NCBI RefSeq assembly: GCF_003634935.1
Contig: NZ_RBXO01000001.1
Coordinates: 6,411,501 to 6,475,500 of the forward strand
DNA: 64,000 nucleotides
Reading direction: 5' to 3'
DNA from: Saccharothrix australiensis
Lineage (GTDB): Bacteria > Actinomycetota > Actinomycetes > Mycobacteriales > Pseudonocardiaceae
Positions 1 to 12,000 of this stretch are shown here, piece after piece. Both the position numbers and the translations under genes were made by a program. The notes under the pieces are model-generated. The model worked only from the letters and a program-made list of their open reading frames with translations. It ran no database searches and was not told the DNA's origin. The number at the start of each line of letters is the position of its first letter. The stretch's first letter is position 1.

Positions 1-3000
1 GCGGCGGCGTGGTCCCGCACCGGTCGCGGGTCCGGTCCGGGTGGCGTGTCCGACCACCGGCGAACCCGGTCCCGCTCGCGGCGGAGTCCGGCTTCCGCCG
101 CCCCCAGCTCGTGCCGGACGGCCTGGCGCTCCGCGCGCTGGGCGCGGGCGCGGTCGGCGTCGCGCAGCGGCGAGTCACGGGCGTGCCGCTCGACGAGCAC
201 GCCCAGCCGCCGGCGCAGGGCCGCCACCTCGCCGGTCAGCCGGTCTTCCCGCCGGCGCGCGTCCGCCGGCTCCGCCCGGCGGCGGGTCGCCGCCACCGCC
301 GCGTCCTCGTCCACCACCCGCCGCGCCGCGTCGACCGCCGCCTGCCGGGCGGTCCGCACCCGGACCGCCTCCGACCACGCCTTGCCGCGCCCGGCCAGCG
401 CCGCGGTGGCGTCCACCAGGGACGGTGGCAGCTCGTGGCCGGTCACCGCGCGGGCGTGGTCGTCGCGCATCCGCAGCACGTAGGCGTCGCGCACCAGCAC
501 CTCACGGCCCGCCGCCTTCGGCTTGCGGAGCAGTCCCGCCGACGTCTCGCGCGCGACGACGCGGAACTCGGCGTCGGCCAGCAGGGCACGGGTGATCTTC
601 TCGTCGTGCTCGCCGTCCGTGCTCGTCACCGGGTCGGACGTGGTGTGCTCGTAGTGCGTCCCGGACGCGGTGAGCGTCGCCGACGGGTCGCGCGCGACCA
701 GTTGCCGGGTGCGCTCCGGGCCGCTGCGCATCCCCTCGAACGGCCGGCGCGCCTCCTTCGAGCCGTCCGCGTGCTCGCGGGGCGCCACCCCGCCCCAGCC
801 CTCCGGCGTCGTCGTGGAGAGCTGGTGGGTGGTGCCGAGGCTCAGCTCGGTGGTGCGCGTGTCCTCCGTCGTGGTCTCGCCGTCGACCGTGACCGACCCG
901 CTGGTGCCCGCGAACCGGAACCCGTTCGGGAACCGGACGTGGAGTTCGACCGCCCGGCCGAGGCCGGTGGGCATCGGGATCGTGAACGCACCGCGGCGCA
1001 GGGGCACCAGGCAGGCGCGGAGCGTGGAGGGGGTGATCGCGGTGTGCAGCGCGGTCACCGCGTCCGGGGTCGGGGTGACGCCGGACGCGCGCAGCACCTG
1101 CCTGGCCACCTCGCGCAGCCGGGTCACGTCGCCCAGGAAGTGCTCGGCCCAGGACCGCCTGGTCGTCGGCTCGGCGTGGCCGACCCCGGCGCGCCAGGCG
1201 GCGAGGCCGTCCGGCGCGAGGTCGTCGAGCGGCCGGTGGCGGGAGGGTGTGCTCGGGCAGGGACACCACCGTCATGCTCCTGCGGACGGTCAGCGCGGCG
1301 GCACGGGTGTCGTGGCGGGTGATCGCGAGGTCGACCGCCACCTCACCGCGGTGGATCGCGACCGGGCCGGTGGTCTTCGCGCTCTGCTCGTAAGTGGTCG
1401 TCCGCTCGTCGGTCCGCCGGTGGCTCCGCCGGCCGAAGTCCGCCGCGCCGCTCAGCGAGCCGCCGACGGCCCCGTACCCGGACCGGTGGCCTGACGACCC
1501 GCCCGCCTGCCCCGCGCCGTCGCGCACGGTCAGCAGCCCCTGCGCGGACGTCCGGAAGGTCAGCAGCGTGCTTTCCCGCCGCGTACCCTCGATCGCGGTG
1601 AGGGCGGTGCGGACGGACGCCTTCAGCGACGTGACGTGCTCGATGCCGCCGAAAGCGGGCGGCGCGGTGAAGCGGACCGCGGCGGTGAGGTGGTGGACCT
1701 CGCCGCTGAACCGGTCCTCCAGCCGCAGCGGGGTGATCCGGCCGCCGTTCAGGTGGCCGTTCATCGCGCCGGTGAGGTCGGAGAGGAACCGGACGGCCTC
1801 GCGGCGGTTGTCGTGGACCCCGTCCAGCCGGAGGTCCGGGAGGAGCCGGTCGGCCAGCTTCGGTCCCAGCTGTTCGCGCAACGCGGCCAGGTGCGGGGTG
1901 AGGTCGAGCGGTCCGCGTGCCGCGCCGAGGCCGATCGACGGTTTCGCGGAGACGCCCGGCGTGAGCGTCGGCGGCGTGGCGACGGTCCGCTCCGGCGGCG
2001 GCACGGGTCCGGCGGCGGGCGGGGTTTCGCCGCGCAGCGCGCGCAACTGGTCGGCGGTGAGCCACACCAGCGCGGCGCCGGGCAGCCGCCCGGTCGTGCC
2101 CCGGACCACCGGGCGTGCGGGCGCGGTGAGGTCGAAGTCGAGGTTGCCCCGCGACCTGGCCTCCACGACCACGGTGGCGTCCACGACGACCCGCGCGAGG
2201 TACGCGGGCTCCGGGCCGCCGGTGGTCTCGACCTCCTCGCCGGTCTCCAGCCCGCCGGTGGTGCTCCGCCCGCGCGTGGTGGTCAGCGGGGACGCGTTGC
2301 CGACCAGCCTCCCGCGCCCGCCCACGCCGTCCACGATCCGGCCGTTGGTGACGTGCCCGCCCGCGCCCGCGACCATCGCGCCGCCCTGGACGAACCCGCT
2401 CCACGTGTCGGCCACGTCCAGGGCGCCCGCCACCGACGACGACCCGGCGACGGTCCTGGTGACCCGCTCGAACTCCTCGGCGGTGACCTGGTCGTCGGCG
2501 AGGCGGAGGCGCAGCGAGACGCCGACGACCCCGTCGGTGTCGGCCCGGCGGCGCGGGTGGCGCAGGCCGTCCAGCACGGTCGTCCGGCTGAACAGCCTCG
2601 GGTCCGCGGCGAGCGACGCGGCGGACAGGTGGTCGCCGATGGCCTCGGCGACGGGGCCGCCGGCGAAGTCGAAGACCGGGTCGCCGCCGGACGCCTCGGT
2701 CAGCAGCGCGCGCGCCACCCGCTGGAGTTCGGGCGCGCCGGTGAAGGCGACCACCTCCACGTGGTCGAACGCGCGGGAAGCGCCCGGCGGCAGCCGCCCC
2801 GGCGGCGGCGGGTCGTCGAGCGGCGTCCACGCCGACGGTCCCGGCGCGGGCGCGGTCCGGGGATCGGTGGTCGTCACGTAGCTCTCGGGCACGCGGAACC
2901 CGACGGGGACGTCGATCCGCACCGTCTCGCCGATCCGGTGCGCCACCGGCGCGTGCCGCCCCGGTTTCCCGACCGACAGCTTGCGGAGCTGCCGGTTCAG

Positions 3001-6000
3001 CCGCTTGTGGGAGACGACGTCGGCGGTGATGCGCAGGGTGGCGCGGAACTCCCGCAGCTCCCGGTCGGCGAGCCCGCCCTCGTCGGTGAGGCCGCCGCCC
3101 CGCTCCCGGTCCACAGTGGACTTCACCGTGCCGCCGAAGGTGGTCGGCCTGCTCCAGGCGCGCTGGAACCGCACGCCGATCCGCCACACGCCCGGCCGCA
3201 GGGAGAACCACCCGCGTGCCCCGACGGCGGCCTTGGTGTCCCGGACCCGCGTGAAGTCGCCACCGTCGTCGTCCTCGGCCTTCCGCGCGGTCGTGGTGGC
3301 GCGGCCGGTGGTCAGGAGGTCCCCGTCGCGGATGTCGTCCACCGCGGCGCGCAGGGTGATCGTGGTCTCGTACTCGTGCCCGAACCCGTCGCGGAGCAAC
3401 GGGATGACGAGGCCGGGACCGCTCATCCGATCGCGCAGCACCGCCAGTGCCTCGTCGGACAGGGCGTCGCGCAGCACGCGCTCGCGGTCGAGCGCGTCGG
3501 CGATCCCGCCGACCAGGCCCTTCGCGAACTCCGGGTCGTCGAACTGGCCGACGAACCGGCTGGTGCTCAGCAGGAGGCCGGTGCGCATGGGCACGTCGGT
3601 CATCGGCCAGGTGCGCAGGGGCACCCGGCGCAGCAGCGGCACCACCTGGTCGTGGAACCACTGGCGGGTGGACAGCGGGTCGAGCGCGCCGAGGAGCACC
3701 TCGCCGCGCTCGGCCTCCACCGGCATGAAGTGGGTGCGGGCCGCGCCGCTCCGGAACTCCCGCCGCCGCGCCGCCGGGATCAACCCGCCGCGGGCCGCGC
3801 TGCCGGCGTCGGTCCACTGCCAGGCGGTGACCGTGCCGCGCAGCCGGTGCTTCGCGCCGCCGAGCGGTCGCACCTCGATGTCGTAGACGACCTCGTAGCG
3901 GACGACGTCCTCGGTGGACTTGACCGACCCCTCCGCCGCCGCGGACCTCTCGTGCGTCCGCTTGACCTGGCGGCCGTGACCGAGCCCGCCCGCGGGGCCG
4001 GCCGCCACGGTCACCCCGCCCGGCACCACGGCGCCGCCGCCGGCGAACAGGTCGAAGCCGACCCGGCGATCCGCGCCGACCACGTCGGAGGACCGGAGTT
4101 CGGCCCGCTCGGCGGTGGTCGCCGCGCCCGTCCGGGTGGTCGGCTCGACCCTCGTCCAGCGCGGCACGGCGCGCATCTCCACCTGCGTGACGCGGGGGAA
4201 CAGCTCGAACCCGCGGCCCTTGGCAAGGGGCTCGGACCTGATCCAGCCCGCGTCGGGCCGGGTGTCACCGTCGTGGGCGATCATCGCGGGCAGGCCGGCC
4301 TCGATGTGCTCGCGGCTGAGGAACCTCCGCAGGACCGCCTCGCCGTCCGCGCCGACGCGGGTCACGTCGTCGAAGCGGGCGCCGAGCCGCTCGGCGGTCT
4401 GGGTGAAGAAGTCGGGGTGGCCGCGGTGGTCGACGACGACGGCCTCGACGGCGGTCCGCCTCGGGGGCTCGGCGACGACGGGGCGCAGGCCGTCCGCGTG
4501 CAGGGCCCGCCGGGCGTCGTCGGACAGGTTCCGGGACGAGCCGTCGGGCGAGTGCGGCAGCAGCCGGGCGCCGGCGGGGTCGGCGGTGGACAGCCCGATC
4601 GGCGCCCGCAGCTCGACCCGGCCCTCGGCGCGGACCGGACCACGGGGCCGGGCGGCGCCGGAGGCGAGGGAGAAGGAGAAGGCCACCGGCAGGTCGCGGA
4701 CGTCGCGCGCGGCGCCGACCTCGACCTCGGTGGACGTCGTCACCTCGGTCTTCCGCTCGCTCCGGCGGCTCTCGGTCGGCCCGGTCGGCGCTCGCACCCC
4801 GAGCGTGACGACCAGGGGCGGCAACCCGAGGAAGGACAACTCCGGGGACAGGCCCCGGTCGCGGGAACTCCCGCGGCCGCTCCCGGTCGTGCGCTCCACC
4901 TCGCCGGTGACGGTGAGCCGCTCACCCGCCTCGTCGCCCACCGCCATGCGACGCCAGTCGAACCGGGCGGCGACGGTGAGCCGGTAGGGGCGGCCGTCGC
5001 CGCGGACGGTGAACGTCCCGCCGTCACCCAGCAGCCCGCCGACGTCACGCGCCAGCAGGGACCGCACGACGTCCACCTCGGTCCACCGGCGCACGTGCGG
5101 CGCGAGCAGGCGGAGCTGGTCGACCACGTCGGGAACGCCCCGCACGGGGGTGAGCTGCCGGGCGGGGCCCAGGGTGCGGCTGTCGCGGAGGTAGGCGGGC
5201 AGGTCGCCGTACAACGCCTCGGCGGTCGGTGCGGGCTCCGGGGCCGCCGGTTCCGGTTCCGGTTCCGGTCTCCGGTCGGCATCGGGCATCCCCCGGTCCG
5301 CACCCGGCGTCCGGTCGCTATCGGGCGTCCCCCGGTCCGGCTCCGGTGCGGCGCGCTCGGGCGGTTCGGCGTGTTCCTCGGTCGGTTCGAGCGTCGGCCG
5401 CCAGCGCGGTCGCCCCGCCGGGTGGCCGGTCCGCGGCGGCCGGTCGGACGACGGCGGCCGGTCGGACGGCGGCGGTCGGTCGGACGGCGGCGGCGGTCCG
5501 GGCTCCCCGGCGTGCAGGACGTCGTACGGGGTGTCCCTGACCAGCGTCGCGTTGCCGGTCTGCTCGATCCGGGCGAGTTCCGGCGCGGTCAGCCGCGCGT
5601 GCGGCGAGTACAGGGCCGTGGTCATGAGGCCGCCGTCCCTGGCGACGGCGTCGCGCACGGGTGCGACCGGACCGTCCGGTCCCCGGTGCTCGCCTCCGGG
5701 GCGCGGGCTGTTGAAGATCACGCCCGCGATGAAGTGCCGGTCGCGCACCCCGAGCTTGTGCGCGATCTCGTGGGCGAGCGCGGGCAGGTCGATGTCGACG
5801 CCCCACGTGCTGTGCCGGTGTTTGCCGATGTTGCCGACGATCGCCACGGTCGTGTGCGCGTCGTCCGGGTCCGCGGCGAACTCCAGCCGGACGTCCAACT
5901 GGTCGCCGCCCGGCAGCAGGTGCCCGCGGTTGAAGAAGCGGTCCACCGCCAGGGTCGCGCGCCTCCGCACGTCCGCCAACTGCGGTTCGGTGACGACGCC

Positions 6001-9000
6001 GCGCTGCGGCGCGAGGTGCAGGCGGAGGGTGAACTCCCGAACCCACCGGCCCGGTCGTGCCTCCAGGCGGCGCAGGTCGTAGTTCACCGGGACCCGGCGC
6101 GACCGCTTGATCGTCGCGAGCGTCGCCTTTCGGGGTGAGCCCGGACCGGTGGTCCCGGACGGCCGCGCCTGGACGAAGTCCACGTACTCCGTGCGCACCT
6201 CGACCGGGGTCGCCCGGTGGCGGAGGTGCTCCCACTCGCTCCGCCGCACCGGGTCGTCCGACCGGGTCTCCGGGGTGCGCTCGACCGGGTGCGCCGGCTC
6301 GTCCGGGAGCCGGGGCGGCGCACCCGACGTGACGGGCTCGTCGTCGTCCGACGACTCGTCGTCCGGCAACTCGTCATCCGACGACTCCTCGTCCGAGGAC
6401 TCGTCGACCGGGGGGAAGAGCCGGTCCAACTCCTCCAGGTCGCTCGGCAGCAGTTGCCGCAGCCACCCGTCGACCTCGGGCGCCCGCTGGAGCGCTCCGG
6501 GGGAACCGACCGGCTCCCGCGCCACGAGCTGCCGCAACGCGTGCAGCAGCTGCGGCCCGTCGTACTGGTCGTGCTGGACGTACCGCCAAGCGCTGACCGC
6601 CAAGTGCTCCAAGTGCCGGTCGACCGACCGCCGGTGACCGATGACGGCCTGCTCGACCAGTTCGAAGCGGATCAGCTCGAACAGCCGCGCGGCCTCGTCC
6701 CAGTTGCCCGGCGGCGTGTCGCCGGGGCCGGGGAAGCTGAACGCGTGCCCTTCGGTGTGCAGCACGACCGCACGACCGGAGGGCCACACCCCCTCGTCGT
6801 CCGCCCAGAGGTGCGGGGTCGCCTCCCGGTCCTCTTCGAGCGCCGCCTGCACGTCGAGGACCGTTCCCCTCAGGTTGAGGCTGGTCGCGGGGTCGACCCC
6901 CATCCGCTGGAGCCACTGCCCGAAGCCGAGCGGCCGGTCGGACATGACCTGGTCGAACACCATCGGGAACCGCGTGCCGCCGTCGGCGACCATCAGGGCC
7001 GGGGCGACGTGGTAGGTCCACGAGACCTCGTTCGAACCGGCGACCGGTACGGCCAGGGACGCGCTGAGGTCCGGGTTCGTCCGCGACACGAAGACCTTGG
7101 CGGGGACCAGGCCGAGTCGCCTCATCTCGGACGCCCAGACGTGGGCGCGGAGGTCGCAGCCGTGCTCGGGGTGATCGATGGGCACGCGCAACCAGCCGTG
7201 CTCCTCGTCGTGGAACCTCAGGTTCCGCAGGTGGTCGAAGACCTCTTGCGCGCGTCCGACGGGCAGCGTCCCGTCACCGGCCGGAGCGCTCGGCCCGGCT
7301 TCGGGGTGGCCGGCGGGGTCCTGTCGATCCGCCCCACCCGGCGGCGGTCCGCCGGTGCCCTGGTGCGCACCGGGTCCGAGGTGCACCGGTTGGTTCAACC
7401 CCGGGTCCGCCGGCGCGCCCTCGGGCAGGGCCGCGTTCCACGACGTCGGCTCGGACCCGCCCCACGGCAGGTGCCGCGTCCACCCACCCGGCACCCACAT
7501 CGGGTTGCCCAGGGCATCCACCCGCGACGACCCCACCACCACCGGACTCCCCGGCAACCCCAACCAGACCATGTCCGTCGGCCTCGACACCGCGACACCC
7601 GTCGACGTCGACAGCCGCCGCGCGAAGTCCTCCAGCCCGGGCGTCGCGCACGAGTAGATCCGGATCTCGGCACTCCCGTCCCACCCGGCGGGCTCAAGCA
7701 CGTCCATCGCCTGATCGGGCGAGAACGGCACACCACCGTGGTCGGCCGCCCGGAACACCAGCCCCACCACACCAGGCTCACGCGGCAACGACACCACCGC
7801 CTGGTCGAAGACGGCATCCTCCCGACCTCGCACGAACACACCCACCGGAACCACCACCGGCGCACCGGTGTCCACCGGGAGTGGGACCGCCGTACCGGGG
7901 GCCGCCGGGAGCGGAACCGACGAACGCCACGCCACATCGGTCGGCGGCAACCCCGCGGGGCCCGCCGTGAAGTTCGGAGTCGCCGGCATCCGGAGTTCGC
8001 CGAGGAAGTCCGTCGCGGCTTCCGGCGAGCTGGTGAACAGGTCGGCCGCCTCGGGTGGCAGCAGCACCGGCTCCCACCCGCCCTTCTCGTACCGGGACGC
8101 GGTGACGGTCCGCACCCCTGCCCAGAGGCTCGGCACCTTGGACAGGAACGACAGCGCCGCCGTCCACACCAAACCGGGGTCTTCGTGCCGCTCGACCGCC
8201 GCGCGGACCTGGGTCAGGTGCAGGTCACCCGGACGGTTGTGCAACTGCCGCACCAGGGTGTGCACCACCTTCGCCGTCAACGCGACGGTGCCCTCCACAT
8301 CACCCATCGCCACCGGCGGCCGACCCTCGTTCTGGACGGTGTCCGTCACCCAGCTCTGCGCCTCGTTCTCCGTCAACCCCGACAACGGCGGAAGGACGAA
8401 CTCCGACCCGATCCGCTCCTCCACCTGTTGAAGCATGTCGGGACCCGTCCGGTGCACCACCGACTTCCGCCGCACCCGCCCCTCGGGCGCGTCGTACTCC
8501 TGCGGCGTCAAGTTCCGCCACTCCGGCGGGAACACCTCCTCCTGCGTGCGGGAATAGTTCCCCGCCAACTCGTCCAGGTACACCGCGCCGAAGGGATGCC
8601 CCTTCCGCATGAGAATCCCGTTGTTGCCACGATGGGATTCGACGAACTCGTCACCGCTCTCGTCCACGACCTCCACGTCCCGGCCCGCGAAGGCGAAACC
8701 ACTACCGTGATCGTCCCGATCGGTCCGGTCGGTCGCGATCAGGTTCTGCACATCGAGCAACCGGTCATCACCATCGAGGTACAAGCCGCCGAACCGGTGC
8801 AGGACCTCGACCCGCAACAGATCACTGGCCGCCGCGTAACCGGGACCGGTCGTCTTCGCCATCTCCGTGCGGAAGAACGGATTGAGCTGAAGGGGCGCCT
8901 CGGCGTTGAACACCTCGTCGACACCGACCAAGCCGATGCCGTTCTCCCGCGCCCACACCGCCATCTCCCGCACACCCTCAAGGTGCCAGGGAAGATTCTC

Positions 9001-12000
9001 ATCGGGGTGCGCCGCCAAAGCCTCGACGATGTCCGACCGAGGCACATCCGTCCACAACACCGCCGACCCGCCAACCTCACGCATCCGACCGGCGGTCAGG
9101 GCGAAGTTCGCGCGGAAGACGTCCATCTTTCCCAACGCCCGCAGCGGACCGCCGAGCCAGATCCCGTGCACCACAAGCGGAAGCTCACCAACCGGCGGCA
9201 CCGTACGGAGGTCGACACCGAACCCCTCCCAGAAGCGCAAGTCCTCCTCACGCCACCGGGTGTAGTGGATCGGCTGCTGAACCTGCCCCAACGCGTCCGG
9301 TTGGAGCTGATCGCGGGTAGGCGTCCCCTTTGTCATGTCGAGCAGGCCGAGCAACGTCATCCCCTGCGCCGCGGACAGCGCGGAGTAGTCCAAGCCGCGC
9401 AGGAACTCCGGCGCGCCCGGGGGCACGCGCAGGCCCAGGAGATCCGGACCCAGCAGAGCTTCCCGTTCCGGCGCGGACCCGGCGTGCGGGTTCAGCCGGT
9501 GGTTCCGCTCGACCATCGCCTCCAGGTGCTCGACCACCGCGGTCGCCGGGCGGACACCGCGGTACGGGTCAGAGGCGGCGCTCGGGACGGGGGCGGCACT
9601 CGGGGCGGGGGTGGGGCTCGGGGCGGGGGCGAGGCTCGGGAACCCCTGTCCTCCTGTGCGCTCGATCCGCTGCGGCTCCCGAGCGCGCCCCGGCCCGGAC
9701 GCCTCCGCTCCCGGCCGCCGACGAGCGTCGTCGTCGACCCACCGCCCCAGCTCCTCCGCACGCCGCCGCGGCGACCTCGAACGCCGCTGCGGCCGATAGC
9801 GGTCCGGGTACCGCGGTCGGTCCGGCGGCGCGCCGCGCCTCCCGCCGCCCGGCCCCAGGTGCAGCGGCGGGTCCAACCGCAGAGCCGTCGGCACCACCGG
9901 TGGTGGCACCCCGTTCGACGCGCCGTTCGGCGACTGCCGCACCCACCTGCCCGGCACCCACACGTGACCGCCCTGGGCATCCACCCCCGGCGACCCCACC
10001 ACCACCGGACTACCGGAATACCCCAACCACACCGCGTCCGTCGGCCACAACACCCCGACACCAGTCGACATCGACAGCTGCTGCGCGAAGTGCGCCAAAC
10101 CGGGCGACGCGCACGAGTACAGCCGGATGTCCTCGCGCCCGTTCCACCCGCCGGCCACGCTCGCCCGTACCGCGTCCTCCGGTGAGAACCGCACACCACC
10201 GTGGTCAGCCGCCCGGAACACCAACCCCGTCACACCGGGCTCGCGCGGCAACAGCCCCACCGCCTGGTCGAAGGCATCATCCCCCCGACCACGCACGAAC
10301 ACACCCACCGGAACCATCACCGCTGTCCCGGTGCCCACCAGGAGCGGAACCGACGAACGCCACGCCTCGCCGGTCAACGGCAACCCCGTGGGGTCCGCTC
10401 CGGAGACCGGGGTCACCGGGACCCGGCCCTCGCCCAGGAAATCCGCCGCTCCCGGCAGGAAGGTGACCAGGTCCCCGACCACCTGCGGCAGTGGCACCTC
10501 CTGGTACTGACCGCGCTCGAACCGGGACCTGGTGGCCGTGCGCACCCGCGCCCACAACCCCGGCACCCTGGCCAGGAACGACAACGCCGCCGCCCACACC
10601 AAACCAGGGTTCTCGTGCCGCTCGACCGCCGCGCGGACCTGGGTCAGGTGGAGGTCGCCGGGACGGTTGTGCAACTGCCGCACCAGGGTGTGCACCACCT
10701 TCGCCGTCAACGCGACGGTGCCCTCCACATCACCTGTCGCCACCGGCGGCCGACCCTCGTTCTGGACGGTGTCCGTCACCCAGCTCTGCGCCTCGTTCTC
10801 CGTCAACCCCGACAGCAGCGGAAGGACGAACTCGGGCCCGATCCGCTCCTCCAGCTCCTGGAACATCTCGGGGCCGGTCCGGTGCACCACCGACTTCCGC
10901 CGGATGCGCCTCTCGGGCGCGTCGTACTCCTGCGGCGTCAAGCCCTGCAACTCGGGCGGGAACAGCTCCTCCTGCGTGCGGGCGTAGTTCCGCGCCAACT
11001 GGTCCAGGTACACCGCGCCGAAGGGGTGCCCCCTCCGCATGAGAATCCCGTTGTTGCCGCGGTGGACGTCGATGGAGTCGCCGACATCCACGTCTGCGCC
11101 CGCGAAGGCGAAGCCGTCACTGTGATCGTCCCGATCGGTCCGGTCGGTCGCGATCAGGTTCTGCACGTCGAGCAGCCGGTCGTCGCCGTCGAGGTACAAG
11201 CCGCCGAACCGGTGCAGGACCTCGACCCGCAACAGATCACTGGCCGCCGCGTAACCGGGACCGGTCGTCTTCGCCATCTCCGTGCGGAAGAACGGATTGA
11301 GCTGAAGGGGCGCCTCGGCGTTGAACACCTCGTCGACACCGACCAAGCCGATGCCGTTCTCCCGCGCCCACACCGCCATCTCCCGCACACCCTCAAGGTG
11401 CCAGGGAAGATTCTCATCGGGGTGCGCCGCCAAAGCCTCGACGATGTCCGACCGAGGCACATCCGTCCACAACACCGCCGACCCGCCAACCTCACGCATC
11501 CGACCGGCGGTCAGGGCGAAGTTCGCGCGGAAGACGTCCATCTTTCCCAACGCCCGCAGCGGACCGCCGAGCCAGATCCCGTGCACCACAAGCGGAAGCT
11601 CACCAACCGGCGGCACCGTACGGAGGTCGACACCGAACCCCTCCCAGAAGCGCAAGTCCTCCTCGCGCCACCGGGTCTGGTTGACCTGCTGCGGCACCTG
11701 CCCCAGCGCGTCGGGCTGGAGGTCGTGCCACGCCGGAGGGTGCCGGGTCATGTCGAGCCGGCGCAGCAGCGTCATCCCCTGCGCCGCGGACAGCGCGGAG
11801 TGGTCCAGGCCGCGCAGGAACTCCGGCGGGCCCGGGGGCACGCGCAGGCCGAGGACGTCCGGCCCCAGCAAACTTTCCGCCGGCGGTGGCACTCCCGAGC
11901 CCGAATTCCACCGGTGGTTCCACTCCGCCATCGCCTCCAGTCGCGCGACCACCCCGGCCAGCGGCGGGACACCGCCGTACGGGTCGGCGACGACACCCGC

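Noticed and set aside
502-1240. Formal C-terminus of the giant open frame
   Set aside because: Arg/Pro-rich nonsense; the adjacent frame is protein-like, so the true coding sequence shifts near 1241.
1636-6138. Long plus-strand open frame of about 1500 codons
   Set aside because: Shadow of the giant effector; Arg/Gly/Pro-biased with no recognisable domain. High GC leaves antisense frames open.
9580-9640. G-run tract as a regulatory quadruplex
   Set aside because: It lies inside coding sequence for Ala/Pro/Ser repeats, which explains the G/C runs.
6217-10185. Plus-strand open frame of about 1320 codons, and a similar one at 10201-12813
   Set aside because: Antisense of the duplicated modules. 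The two share sequence only because the sense modules do.
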